In this document: piece by piece, positions 8,257 through 16,035 of the stretch
How the letters are laid out: every line of letters starts with the position of its first letter
How positions within the stretch are numbered: position 1 is the stretch's first letter
Assembly (NCBI GenBank): GCA_017470045.1
Contig: JAFUFG010000216.1
Coordinates: forward strand, 1-44,197
Length of the DNA stretch: 44,197 bases
Direction of reading: 5' to 3'
DNA from: Bacilli bacterium
Lineage (GTDB): Bacteria > Bacillota_I > Bacilli_A > RF39 > UBA660
The notes under the pieces: model-generated
What the model was told of the DNA's origin: nothing
The model's database searches: none
What the model saw: only the letters and a program-made list of their open reading frames with translations
Program-made: the position numbers and the translations under genes

Positions 8257-9066
8257 TTACATACCTCCTTCCGGATCATCAGGAACTTCAGGAGGTGGAA
8301 TTACAGCTAATCTTGATGCTACATCAGACCAACCAAGTGCCACTCTATACTGACCGATCAGTTCTTCCGGAACATAAATATGCCCAGTTGTAAGTATCTT
8401 TGTATCAGCTAACTGAGTAAGTATACTAGAGTAATTATACCATTGACAAGTATAGTTCTGGAATCTTAAAGTAATACTTTCAAGATTAGTACAACCTCTA
8501 AAACAATCATAGAAGTTACAATACCCACCAAAATCTACAGATGTAAGAGCAGTACAATTTGTAAATGCCCCTTGATAAATAGTACCTCCGCCAGTAGTCT
8601 TAAACTCAGCTAGTCTAGAACAACCTCTAAATCCATAACTATTAATAGAGTTAATTCTAACGCCATCACCAAGACTTACAATCTTATTACATCCATCAAA
8701 CCCATAATCTGAAACAGATGTAACTCGAGGGATATTGATAGTTGTTAAATTAGTGCATTCTGCTAAAGCATACGCACCTATACTAGTACATACTGGAAGA
8801 TCAATTTTTGTTAATCTAGTACATTTGTACAAAGCATAACTCCCCAGAGTTTTAATTGCTTGATTTTCACTATCATCAAGAGTGGTAATGGTATTATTCA
8901 TTATCTGAATGGCAACAGGATCTATCTCCACATCACCATCAGTATTCAAGTCTAGTATTGCTTGTGGCATATCTTGAGGTCTGTAAGTAGTTCTTAAACC
9001 ATTCTTTCCTCTGATAGCGCCAGCAAGCTTTACTATACTATCTTCATTGATTAATGACCCGCTCAT
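8257..9066 (-). CDS. BspA-type leucine-rich-repeat appendage protein
   Basis: This 269-residue protein starts at ATG 9066. The N-terminal module (EDSIVKLAGAIRGKNGL, then TTYRPQDMPQAILDL) is a known kind of phage tail module in which 'AIR.K.G....Y.P..M...I' recurs. Residues about 70-230 hold five or six BspA repeats: YALYKCTRLTKIDLPVCTSI, YALAECTNLTTINIPRVTSV, YGFDGCNKIVSL, YGFRGCSRLAEF, AFTNCTALTSVDF. The cap is HIYVPEELIGQYRVALGWSDVASRL. It is the longer paralogue of the gene at 7649 and is separated from it by only two bases beyond the stop. A host-surface-binding role is likely. Confidence 0.8.
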   Translation of the reverse strand: MSGSLINEDSIVKLAGAIRGKNGLRTTYRPQDMPQAILDLNTDGDVEIDPVAIQIMNNTITTLDDSENQAIKTLGSYALYKCTRLTKIDLPVCTSIGAYALAECTNLTTINIPRVTSVSDYGFDGCNKIVSLGDGVRINSINSYGFRGCSRLAEFKTTGGGTIYQGAFTNCTALTSVDFGGYCNFYDCFRGCTNLESITLRFQNYTCQWYNYSSILTQLADTKILTTGHIYVPEELIGQYRVALGWSDVASRLAVIPPPEVPDDPEGGM

Positions 9067-9090
9067 CTTGAGTAGCTCACCTCACAATCA

Positions 9091-9210
9091 TTAACCATTT
9101 TCTTCGAGATATTTAATAACGTCTGCTCTGTATTCTTCAGGGACGTCCTCAATCCTCATCTTACCCATGCGTACTTGCATAGCGTAATATTTTACTTTAT
9201 AAGAAGCCAT
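9091..9210 (-). CDS. Small CD1375/XkdX-like tail-region protein (39 aa)
   Basis: The sequence reads MASYKVKYYAMQVRMGKM followed by RIEDVPEEYRADVIKYLEENG. The start is ATG 9210 with GGAGGGGTAATAA upstream, and the next gene's stop is three bases away. The length (39 residues) and the pattern 'YA..V..G...IEDVPE..R..V' resemble the small CD1375-type proteins found beside tail genes of Firmicutes phages. The family assignment is from memory of the pattern. The very short length keeps confidence moderate. Confidence 0.6.
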   Translation of the reverse strand: MASYKVKYYAMQVRMGKMRIEDVPEEYRADVIKYLEENG

Positions 9211-9213
9211 TTA

Positions 9214-9534
9214 TTACCCCTCCATCATTTCTCCAATAACACCTTCCAGCACATCCAGTCGTTCTTCAACTGTAGGCTGAGGGCCAGATTCATAATAGAT
9301 ATTATCAAAATCAGCTTCAATTTCCTGTTCAGTTTTATCAGTCAACAGATAAACTTCATCTGCTTCCCAATATTTTTTCTTTACAATAATAGTCTCACCT
9401 TTATCATCGGTATCTTCTTCTTCTACTTCAACTTCTTCAATATTCTTTCTCAACCATACATCATGAAGTAAGCTGTCCGGACGAGTCATAAATTTAATCG
9501 GATCCGGTTTAGTTGTTCCGAAAGAAACTCTCAT
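9214..9534 (-). CDS. Acidic tail-region protein (XkdW-like position)
   Basis: This 106-residue, strongly acidic protein has ATG 9534 behind AAAGGAGAAAG. It begins with VSFGTTKPDPIKFMTRPD, has a very acidic stretch (EEVEVEEEDTDDKGET) and ends with a helical segment (VEERLDVLEGVIGEMMEG). Its start overlaps the 3' end of the reverse transcriptase gene by 26 bases. The pairing of a protein of about 100 residues ending in such a helix with the 39-residue gene immediately downstream resembles XkdW/XkdX-type gene pairs downstream of fibre genes. Function in the particle is not known. Confidence 0.6.
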   Translation of the reverse strand: MRVSFGTTKPDPIKFMTRPDSLLHDVWLRKNIEEVEVEEEDTDDKGETIIVKKKYWEADEVYLLTDKTEQEIEADFDNIYYESGPQPTVEERLDVLEGVIGEMMEG

Positions 9535-10795
9535 ATCGATCTTTCTCCTTTGCTTCTATACTCATAGCTGTAGCAGCTATTCTGAAACCTTTAAAAAATT
9601 CTCCAATATTTTTAATCTTATAGCAATTACTATGATCAAAATATCCTTTGTAAGAAATCAATCGTTTGTATTGTTTAAATGTACCACCATTTTTAGTACG
9701 TAGAACCATTCTTCTTGCTCTAAGAAATATCTTAGATCTAATACTAATCTTGCCACTTCTATGTACAACATAACCCATCATATCTATAGAAGAGTTACCT
9801 TCACCAAGTTTCATAATATGCCAATCAGACTTAACGTCTAAATGTAGCACATTTTTTGCATAATCGATAATCATCTTCACTGCAGTATACAAATAATTTC
9901 TATCTGATCCTACTAATAAGATATCATCCATAAAGAATACCATATGTTCTACCAACTTCTCTCCTGATACTGTATGTAGATTTTTAGCATATCTATAGAT
10001 ATAAGATAACACTAATTGCATTAACCATTGAGCAGGTAATCCACCTATCAATAGTCCTGTATACTTCTCATTATGTCTTCCAGCAATTATAGCATCTCCA
10101 TAAGATTGCAGTATAACACTCCATACATACAGAAGGTCGTCATTACAGATATTATCATTCAGTATTTTCCACACAATATTCTTATCAGTAGAAGGATAAC
10201 ATTTTCTGATATCAATCTTTACAAAATACAAAGTTTTCCTTTTATATGGAATATGATGATACTTACAATACCAAGCATTTTTGTTGTCTTGTATTATATA
10301 CTTCTGTATCATCTTTACTCCAAATATAGGACCTCTTCCTTTAATACTTGAAACTTGCTGTAATAGTATTCTCTTTTTCCAAAGTTCTTTACTAACTTCT
10401 ACAGCTATATAGTCTATACACTCTTGAACAGCTGTTTCATCTCCTATATAACGTATCTTATTTGTACTAGTATCCAATTTAATCCTAATTACAGGAGGAA
10501 TAAAGCTTAACTTACGTTGACGAATGGTGTTGGCTATATCAATAACAAAGTTATGTATAAATTGATCCAAGAAGAATCCTGGTACTTTAGAATTGACTGC
10601 TACATCATATATCAACTCACTAACTCCAAGAACTTTAACTAATAGAAATTTAAACTTTGGCTCTTTACAATGTTTATATATACATTTAGCAACAAATGGT
10701 TTTATTACATCAATATCACAAATATCAATGTTCTTACAAACTTTTTTCATAGAATAAGGGGTTCTTTCTGATCTACGCACACTGTTCATTCTCAT
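9509..10795 (-). CDS. Reverse transcriptase of a diversity-generating retroelement
   Basis: This is a 428-residue RNA-templated DNA polymerase. Visible motifs: palm motif A FVKIDIRKCYPSTD at about residues 195-208, motif B GGLPAQWLMQLVLSYIY at about 250, catalytic FMDD (MVFFMDDILLVGSD) at about 290, and the motif D/E region with MMGYVVHRSGKISIR at about 340. There is no maturase or endonuclease domain, which fits DGR enzymes rather than group II introns. It lies downstream of a template repeat and a lectin-fold target on the same strand, the usual DGR order. TR-to-VR changes are confined to adenines, the hallmark of this enzyme class. The ATG at 10795 lacks a clear SD; ATG 10789 or ATG 10750 are alternatives. 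No accessory Avd gene was found nearby. Confidence 0.93.
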   Translation of the reverse strand: MRMNSVRRSERTPYSMKKVCKNIDICDIDVIKPFVAKCIYKHCKEPKFKFLLVKVLGVSELIYDVAVNSKVPGFFLDQFIHNFVIDIANTIRQRKLSFIPPVIRIKLDTSTNKIRYIGDETAVQECIDYIAVEVSKELWKKRILLQQVSSIKGRGPIFGVKMIQKYIIQDNKNAWYCKYHHIPYKRKTLYFVKIDIRKCYPSTDKNIVWKILNDNICNDDLLYVWSVILQSYGDAIIAGRHNEKYTGLLIGGLPAQWLMQLVLSYIYRYAKNLHTVSGEKLVEHMVFFMDDILLVGSDRNYLYTAVKMIIDYAKNVLHLDVKSDWHIMKLGEGNSSIDMMGYVVHRSGKISIRSKIFLRARRMVLRTKNGGTFKQYKRLISYKGYFDHSNCYKIKNIGEFFKGFRIAATAMSIEAKEKDRYESFFRNN

Positions 10796-10908
10796 TACTA
10801 AGTGTGGAGGATATATTTGATTTCGCCCGCAGGCCAGGCTTGCATAACGTGAGGTTATTCAACGGTTATAACCACTTTAATCTCCAGGGGTACCGGAGGG
10901 ATCAGATT

Positions 10909-11015
10909 GACGGGTGGCAATGTTCCAGTTCAGATTACCCAACCTGTTGTTGCCGTTCAAATTAGACAAACCACCATTAGCAACGCCATTCCTCAAGTTA
11001 CCATAAGAGAGCCAT
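10909..11015 (-). other. DGR template repeat (TR)
   Basis: This non-coding 107-bp segment aligns without gaps to the 3' end of the target gene (11310-11416). On the minus strand it reads from ATGGCTCTCTTATGG to GCCACCCGTC. It is rich in AAC and AAT codons, as expected for a template to be adenine-mutagenised. Sixteen positions differ from VR, and all sixteen are A in the TR. Identity ends abruptly on both sides: beyond CCCGTC the TR continues AATCTG and the VR TTTCC. It would be transcribed as the template RNA for the reverse transcriptase encoded just downstream. Confidence 0.93.
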
Positions 11016-11237
11016 GCTAACGGAGAGAACACAATAACACCACCATCGTTATACAACCCTGGGCTAAGATCTACATGTTAGTCTCAGCTCTTTTTATAAC
11101 TTAGTAATCAAAATTACTTACTATAACTATGAGTAATCACAATTTAATATCCGTTGAAATCGAAGGTTATATCGGGTAAAATAAAGTTATCGAGTTATTA
11201 AATTGCTAAAAAGATAATTTTTTAAAAACTTAATACT
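11016..11237. other. Intergenic DGR leader between target and TR; no gene seen
   Basis: This is an AT-rich stretch between the target-gene terminator and the TR. I see no open frame with an SD and no room for an Avd protein of about 120 residues. It contains short inverted segments (TAGTAATCAAAATTACTTA around 11102-11120) and probably holds the promoter and 5' structure of the TR RNA, but no promoter can be named with confidence. The 10796-10908 stretch on the other side of the TR likewise shows no gene. Confidence 0.4.
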
Positions 11238-11254
11238 AGGGGGTGTAACCCCCT
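11238..11254 (-). terminator. Terminator of the DGR target gene
   Basis: On the minus strand AGGGGGT-TAC-ACCCCCT forms a 7-bp GC-rich stem, followed after 9 bases by the T-rich stretch TTTTTAAAAAATT. It follows the target stop codon by about 15 bases. Confidence 0.6.
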
Positions 11255-11261
11255 CATACAA

Positions 11262-11279
11262 GTGCATCTTACGATGCAC
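11262..11279 (-). other. DGR hairpin/cruciform downstream of VR, containing the stop codon
   Basis: The minus strand reads GTGCATC-GTAA-GATGCAC: a 7-bp perfect stem with a four-base GTAA loop, 30 bases past the VR end. Known DGRs need a short hairpin with a GNRA-like tetraloop just downstream of VR for efficient retrohoming, and this fits in size, position and loop. The TAA of the target gene lies inside the loop. Confidence 0.75.
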
Positions 11280-12996
11280 TGTATACACCCCTGTTGCCAT
11301 TGCAGGAAAGACGGGTGGCAATGCGCCAGTACAGATAACCCAACCAGTCGCCGCCGGTCAAAGCAGACAAACCACCATAAGCAACGCCATACCCCAAGCG
11401 ACCATAAGAGAGCCATTCTCTAGTAGCAGTAGTTTCAGTATCCATATAAATAGCATCACGGGTGTAAGTCGTAGAGGAGCCTCCTACTCGGGTGGCGAAA
11501 TACAAGCCATTCTTGTAACCCATGTACACTATATAGTACCAGGCTGCTGATGCTCCCTGAGCAATACGTAAACCAGAGGCTACATACTTAGCGGTTATTG
11601 AAGTTGCCTGATTAGCAACAGAACGTACAATATAGGGTTGATAATAGTATGTATCGCGCTCTTTATAGAGGTTGAGAATAACATCCGCGAAAACTTCGTA
11701 TGCACCCATCATGTATTCAATACCCTGTAATTTAGCAGGTTCTTTACCGGATTTAGGATCGGTGGGAGAACCATCATTACCAAGGATATTATCGCAAGAA
11801 CCAGTCCTCCAAATAAAGGAGCTAATGTATGTAGTACCATTAGTAGTTGCACCATTAGCTACTGTATTAAAGGAAGAAGTTGCATCATCAAAGTAAATAA
11901 CGCCATATGTAGTACCATCAATAACTTCTGTAGTCTTGGAGGTTACTACATAACCTCCCTGCCCACTAATTGCATAAGCATTTTCATTAGCACGGTCAAT
12001 AGCAGTAGTATATGTACCAATTAACAAGTTAGAACCAACAAGAATATTGTTTGCCTGTGCAGTTGTTACTAATACGCGTTTAACACCATTTTCACCTTTA
12101 GCTACAGGATACTGGAAAGAATAGTTTACACAACCCTGAATAATACCATCCATAGTCAGAGAAGCATATTTGATACGAGCCATCAGAATAAGGAAAGCAT
12201 TATCAGTAATAGTAGCACCAGAGAAAGTCTTAGTCTGACCATTCTTTACAGAAGTATTTTCTGCATAGGTGTGAGAAGTGTTGTGGGAGAATACATAGGT
12301 TCTAGTAGGACCACCAGAATAAGAGGTCATACAATTATCAGCAGTTAAGTCAGACATGTATTTAGAATGCAGTACCCATTCTCTAATAGTACCATTAGGA
12401 AGAACAGCTTCAGGTAAAGGTTCGATATGAGCGTAGCTGGTTTTCAGTTTAGAACAATATCCTTCATAATAATAATCACTATCATCGGAGAGTTCTGTCC
12501 ACCAGTGATAACCAGTCTGCTGCAGTACACCTACATATTTAGTCGGATCAGTACGAGTAAAAGCAGTTCTACAAGTAATACCTTCAATAGCGGTGATTAA
12601 AGGTTGACCTGTACTAGACATAGTCCAGTTACAATCAGTAGGAGTAAATAAAGGGTTACCTGCGTAGTCATCCTGACCAGCATCTGTATTGGTGGAAGGA
12701 ATACAAGCCATACCTACATTGTCACCACCTCTAGTACCTTCAGAGATACCAGAAGCATCAGGATGATAGAATCGTACATAGCCATCCCAATCTCCACGAG
12801 TAGCAGCATACCATTCATCACATAATGCTGTAAGCTGTGCAGGTGTAGCAGTAGCAGAACCATTCTGTTCAAAGAACTCACGCATTGTGTCTCTATAACG
12901 CTGTTCAGCGGTCATATCAGCTCTATTATCCACGTATGATTTAATAGCTGTGACCAGAACTCTTAATCCATCATAGTCTAATTTTTTCTTACTCAT
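11269..12996 (-). CDS. DGR target: C-type-lectin-fold receptor-binding protein
   Basis: This 575-residue protein has ATG 12996 behind AAGGAGTGAG. The N-terminal about 45 residues (KKLDYDGLRVLVTAIKSYVD) resemble the start of many phage fibre proteins. The middle is a beta-rich body with no membrane segment. The C-terminal about 150 residues form a C-type-lectin-like domain: LQGIEYMMGAYEVFADVILNL, AAWYYIVYMGYKN, then the variable part AIYMDTETTATREWLSYG ... YWRIATRLSCNGNRGVYSAS. The VR covers about residues 527-562, and its mutable codons line up with the TR's AAC/AAT/AGG codons. DGR targets of this fold bind host surface receptors. The part from AIYM to IAT is the unit repeated about 48 times in intergenic arrays. 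It probably heads an operon with the fibre genes upstream. Confidence 0.92.
   Translation of the reverse strand: MSKKKLDYDGLRVLVTAIKSYVDNRADMTAEQRYRDTMREFFEQNGSATATPAQLTALCDEWYAATRGDWDGYVRFYHPDASGISEGTRGGDNVGMACIPSTNTDAGQDDYAGNPLFTPTDCNWTMSSTGQPLITAIEGITCRTAFTRTDPTKYVGVLQQTGYHWWTELSDDSDYYYEGYCSKLKTSYAHIEPLPEAVLPNGTIREWVLHSKYMSDLTADNCMTSYSGGPTRTYVFSHNTSHTYAENTSVKNGQTKTFSGATITDNAFLILMARIKYASLTMDGIIQGCVNYSFQYPVAKGENGVKRVLVTTAQANNILVGSNLLIGTYTTAIDRANENAYAISGQGGYVVTSKTTEVIDGTTYGVIYFDDATSSFNTVANGATTNGTTYISSFIWRTGSCDNILGNDGSPTDPKSGKEPAKLQGIEYMMGAYEVFADVILNLYKERDTYYYQPYIVRSVANQATSITAKYVASGLRIAQGASAAWYYIVYMGYKNGLYFATRVGGSSTTYTRDAIYMDTETTATREWLSYGRLGYGVAYGGLSALTGGDWLGYLYWRIATRLSCNGNRGVYSAS
11310..11416 (-). 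other. DGR variable region (VR)
   Basis: This 107-bp 3' part of the target gene is gap-free against TR 10909-11015. Codon changes from TR to VR include AAC to CGC, AAT to TAT, AAT to GCT, AAC to GGC, AAC to GAC and AGG to TGG; all 16 changed bases are A in the TR. GCCACCCGTC at its 3' end, shared with the TR, is the likely initiation-of-homing side. The cassette that includes the VR is bracketed in the gene by CACCCGT direct repeats (ACACCCGT before GATGCTATTT, and GCCACCCGT after the VR). Confidence 0.93.
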
Positions 12997-13021
12997 AATA
13001 GATTATCTCACTCCTTAAAAA

Positions 13022-13282
13022 TTAATAATATTTTTCACTGGAATCAGTGATATCCCACAAGGTAAGAATTTCTTCTTCGGTGATAGTGTCATTATTAACT
13101 TCGACTTCATAAGTACTACCATCACCCTTAGTACAAGTAATGGTATGGTCATCACAAGAAATAGATTTTACATATTTATCAAGACCAGCTACTTGATCGT
13201 CTGAAGTCTTAGGATATACAATAATGACATTACCCTCTGTATCATGTGTACGTAATTCGTCTTTTACAATAGGAGTAGCCAT
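13022..13282 (-). CDS. Small virion-associated protein with C-terminal EEILxLW motif
   Basis: This 86-residue protein starts at ATG 13282 behind GGAGGTGAG. Its N-terminus (ATPIVKDELRTHDTEGNVIIVYPKTS) and the strands ISCDDHTITCTKGDGSTYEVEV suggest a small beta domain. Near its C-terminus it has ITEEEILTLWD, matching the ends of four other proteins in the window (see the finding at 13022-26122). It lies between the DGR target and a fibre-like gene, so it may be a connector or chaperone of the appendage. This is inference only. Confidence 0.65.
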   Translation of the reverse strand: MATPIVKDELRTHDTEGNVIIVYPKTSDDQVAGLDKYVKSISCDDHTITCTKGDGSTYEVEVNNDTITEEEILTLWDITDSSEKYY

Positions 13283-13307
13283 AATATATAAATCTCACCT
13301 CCATAAG

Positions 13308-13973
13308 TTACTGAGTTCTAAACAATGCCAGAATTTCTTCGCTAGTGATATTATTAGTATCATCGTAGTCGTTTAAGAAAGCAGTTGTTACAATCTTAGT
13401 ACTATTATCAGTCAGACTAGCAGGAGTAGGGGCTACAGCATAAGAAGTTCCATCAGGAGTAATATATACAGCTAAAGAAGCAGCAGAAGTAGAATCGGCT
13501 TCATCTTTATACGCTTTAATTTCAGTATGAACTACACCAGCAGTAGTAATAGCCGTTTCTACTTGTCCATACTTATGTAAATTATTAGTAGAACCGGTAT
13601 TATCTACTGCCATAACTAAAGCATGCCACTCAGCTTCTGTTTCAGGATGAGTGCCTTTTGCATTCTGACCTTTGCATACAATAAGAACTCGCCCACCTTC
13701 AGGATTAGTGATAGTAGAGTCATAGTAAGGAGAAGTATATACATCTCCTTCAAGAGTACCCCCAGCAATAGGAAGTTTAGAATATAATGCATCAGTAACT
13801 ACTTTCTGATTAACAGCACCATCAGTATTCTGACCAGTATAATTGTATAACTTCGTAACACCTGTAGTTGTATTAGATGCTACGTCAGTTTTTTGCACAA
13901 ATATAGTTTTCAGTTTTTCCAAGAATCTAGCTAAGGCTGATAAGCCAGCAAATCCTTTATTTGGAACAGTCAT
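13308..13973 (-). CDS. Fibre-like virion protein
   Basis: This protein has about 221 residues. I choose ATG 13973, which has AAAGGTAGGTG upstream; an in-frame GTG at 13985 is less likely. The N-terminus (GLSALARFLEKLKTIFVQKTDV) resembles fibre-attachment helices, followed by TGVTKLYNYTGQNTDGAVNQKVV and SKLPIAGGTLEGDVYTSPY, phrases typical of tail-fibre shafts of Firmicutes phages. The C-terminus ends with ITSEEILALFRTQ, the shared terminal motif. It is likely part of the fibre or head-fibre complex with the adjacent 14106-15524 gene. Confidence 0.7.
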   Translation of the reverse strand: MTVPNKGFAGLSALARFLEKLKTIFVQKTDVASNTTTGVTKLYNYTGQNTDGAVNQKVVTDALYSKLPIAGGTLEGDVYTSPYYDSTITNPEGGRVLIVCKGQNAKGTHPETEAEWHALVMAVDNTGSTNNLHKYGQVETAITTAGVVHTEIKAYKDEADSTSAASLAVYITPDGTSYAVAPTPASLTDNSTKIVTTAFLNDYDDTNNITSEEILALFRTQ

Positions 13974-14010
13974 TGACGTTTTCACCTACCTTTATAAAAA
14001 CTAATATTTA

Positions 14011-14038
14011 GGATTCTCCAGATTAATCTGGAGAATCC
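14011..14038. terminator. Palindromic terminator
   Basis: A 28-bp perfect palindrome (GGATTCTCCAGATT and its complement) in the 130-bp gap between the fibre genes at 13308 and 14106. It terminates the repeat-fibre gene upstream on the minus strand. The rest of this gap is AT-rich and shows no gene. Confidence 0.75.
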
Positions 14039-14105
14039 ATTAATTTGTTTTATAAATATGTGATATTCAGTATAAAATTATATTTTACCAATTAATCAAT
14101 ATTCA

Positions 14106-15524
14106 TTATGCAAACAGGGTATCGATATCAGAATTGGTCAGTTCAGTCATGCTGTAACCCAGAGCATTTTCTACGTTAGTAGAAGTGATGGAAATAGTAC
14201 CAGCAGCATCACCAGTGCCAACAGTAATGTTGTCACCAACTTTTACTACACCCTTATCAGTAGCAGAACCGGTCTTAACGGAGAATACGCCTGCTGCAAC
14301 GTCAATGTTAGTGCCTGCCTGTGCAACACCAAGAGCTGCGTTGGTAGCAGTAGCAACGCTTACTACACCGTTAGCAACTGCCAGGTTCGTACCAACCTGC
14401 AGCACACCCTTCTGAGCATCAGTACCAGTATTAACACTAATTACGCCAGAGGCTACATTAATGTTTTCACCTACCTGTACAACACCCTTAGTGGTGGTAT
14501 CAGCAGTAGCAACGGAGATAGTACCAGCAGCATCACCAGTACCTACAGTGATGTTTTCGCCAACTTTAACAACACCCTTAGTGGATGCAGAAGCTTCAGG
14601 AACACTAATTACACCAGCATTGCCTTCAGTACCAACAACGATGTTAGAACCAACTTTTACTACACCGAATACGGCATCAGAAGCTTTAGCTAAAGAGATA
14701 ACGCTATCGGTAACAGTAATGTTATCGCCAACTTTTAACAGACCAAAGTCAGTGGTAGAACCTTTCTTAACAGATACTACACCGTCAGCAACGTCCAGAT
14801 TAGCACCAACCTGAAGAACACCCTTATCGGATGCAGAACCGGTCTTTACAGAGAATACACCAGCAGCTACATCGATATTAGTACCAGCCTGAGCTACACC
14901 CAGAGCTGCATTGGTAGCAGTTGCTACAGAAATAGTACCAGAAGTTACGTCAATGTTAGTACCAACAACTACAGCACCAGCAGTAGAAGCAGTAGCCAGA
15001 GGCAGCTGAGCTACAGGTACCAAAGTGTTAACATCCAGAGTAGCTACGCCATTAGCAGCAGCCTTTTCAGCTACAGCAATACGAGGAGTAGCATCTTCTG
15101 CATTAATGGTGATATCAGCAGTACCGTCAAAGTCAACACCATTAATCTTGCGAGCAGTCTGCAGTTTAATAGCTTCATCAGCAACAGATACAGAACCGGA
15201 TACGTTTACATATTCGCCCTTGTGTTCAGGAGTAGGTTCAGAAGCCGGAACCCAACGATACAGTTTTTCAGTGGATTCATCCAGATACAGTTTACCAGTT
15301 TCACCTTCAGCAGGGAACTGAGCAAGAGTAGGATAGCTTTCAACGTCATCTACATAAGAAGGCAGATAAGTGGAAGCAACTTTGGCGCTAGCATCCAACG
15401 GAGCAACACCGTTAGCCTGACCCTTAGAAGCCAGAGGAACGTACAGAGTAGCATTGTAAGCGTCCTGTTTAGTTTTGAAATAAGACAGACCAGTTAAATC
15501 AAGAAATTTTTTAGCAGTAGCCAT
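14106..15524 (-). CDS. Head- or tail-fibre protein with about 20-residue beta repeats
   Basis: This 472-residue protein has ATG 15524 behind AAAGGAGAGAC. Residues 1-130 form an anchor: FLDLTGLSYFKTKQDAYN is a common fibre N-terminus, followed by GKLYLDESTEKLYRWV. From about residue 150 there are roughly a dozen imperfect repeats of the type KGVVKVGxNIxVxxGVISV, separated by TATNAALGVAQ or TGSATDKG. This repeat is typical of phage fibre shafts, for example phi29-type head fibres. The gene is noticeably richer in GC than its neighbours and shows long internal near-identical DNA stretches, so it may expand and contract by recombination. It ends LTNSDIDTLFA, the shared terminal motif. Confidence 0.8.
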   Translation of the reverse strand: MATAKKFLDLTGLSYFKTKQDAYNATLYVPLASKGQANGVAPLDASAKVASTYLPSYVDDVESYPTLAQFPAEGETGKLYLDESTEKLYRWVPASEPTPEHKGEYVNVSGSVSVADEAIKLQTARKINGVDFDGTADITINAEDATPRIAVAEKAAANGVATLDVNTLVPVAQLPLATASTAGAVVVGTNIDVTSGTISVATATNAALGVAQAGTNIDVAAGVFSVKTGSASDKGVLQVGANLDVADGVVSVKKGSTTDFGLLKVGDNITVTDSVISLAKASDAVFGVVKVGSNIVVGTEGNAGVISVPEASASTKGVVKVGENITVGTGDAAGTISVATADTTTKGVVQVGENINVASGVISVNTGTDAQKGVLQVGTNLAVANGVVSVATATNAALGVAQAGTNIDVAAGVFSVKTGSATDKGVVKVGDNITVGTGDAAGTISITSTNVENALGYSMTELTNSDIDTLFA

Positions 15525-15576
15525 TATTAAGTCTCTCCTTTATAATAATATTTTTTTGATGAAATAATGTGGAAGG

Positions 15577-16011
15577 TTATCCTTCTACATTCTCTTCATC
15601 ACTCGACTCTACAAATAAGCTATCAATATCAGTTTCATCTAGTGCTTCATCAAGATCTGCAATGTCTTCATTGCCATCTCCTTTAGCGCCAACTATGCTT
15701 TGATCTCGACGACTTATTGTTTTTACGTAACTAGTATCTGCAAGAGGTAAAGTTACGTAAACTTTATTAATATCGTCCCACACTTTAATAGAGAAAAGTC
15801 CATTACTTTTATCAATGTACAAATAACCTTCTCTACCGACGACGGGAAGAGGATGCGTATCATCCACCATAATAGTAGCAGAACCATACTTAACCTCACC
15901 CACAAATAGCTCTTTAGTATCGGTGGTGAAGTATATGTTGTTAGCGCTATGTGTGGGAGCTTTATAGTAGTTTTCAATAGTAGTCTTTACAAAATTGACT
16001 TCTTCTTGCAT
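15577..16011 (-). CDS. Virion protein with YFTTDTKELFVGE module and acidic tail
   Basis: This 144-residue protein has ATG 16011 behind GAGGTGGTGAC. NIYFTTDTKELFVGEVKYGS and GREGYLYIDKSNGLFSIKVWDD are short modules found at the start of many phage fibre and decoration proteins. The C-terminus is acidic (DEALDETDIDSLFVESSDEENVEG) and includes the shared DIDSLF motif about 12 residues from the end. It lies between a related small protein and the repeat fibre, so an adaptor role in the appendage is plausible. Confidence 0.65.
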   Translation of the reverse strand: MQEEVNFVKTTIENYYKAPTHSANNIYFTTDTKELFVGEVKYGSATIMVDDTHPLPVVGREGYLYIDKSNGLFSIKVWDDINKVYVTLPLADTSYVKTISRRDQSIVGAKGDGNEDIADLDEALDETDIDSLFVESSDEENVEG

Positions 16012-16035
16012 TATGTCACCACCTCGTTAAACAAA

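Noticed and set aside
11016..11237. Accessory variability determinant (Avd) gene in the DGR
   Set aside because: No open frame of suitable length or composition between target, TR and RT; either absent or encoded elsewhere.
14185..14814. Plus-strand open frames opposite the repeat fibre gene
   Set aside because: They are antisense shadows caused by the repetitive codon pattern; no SD and no sensible protein composition.
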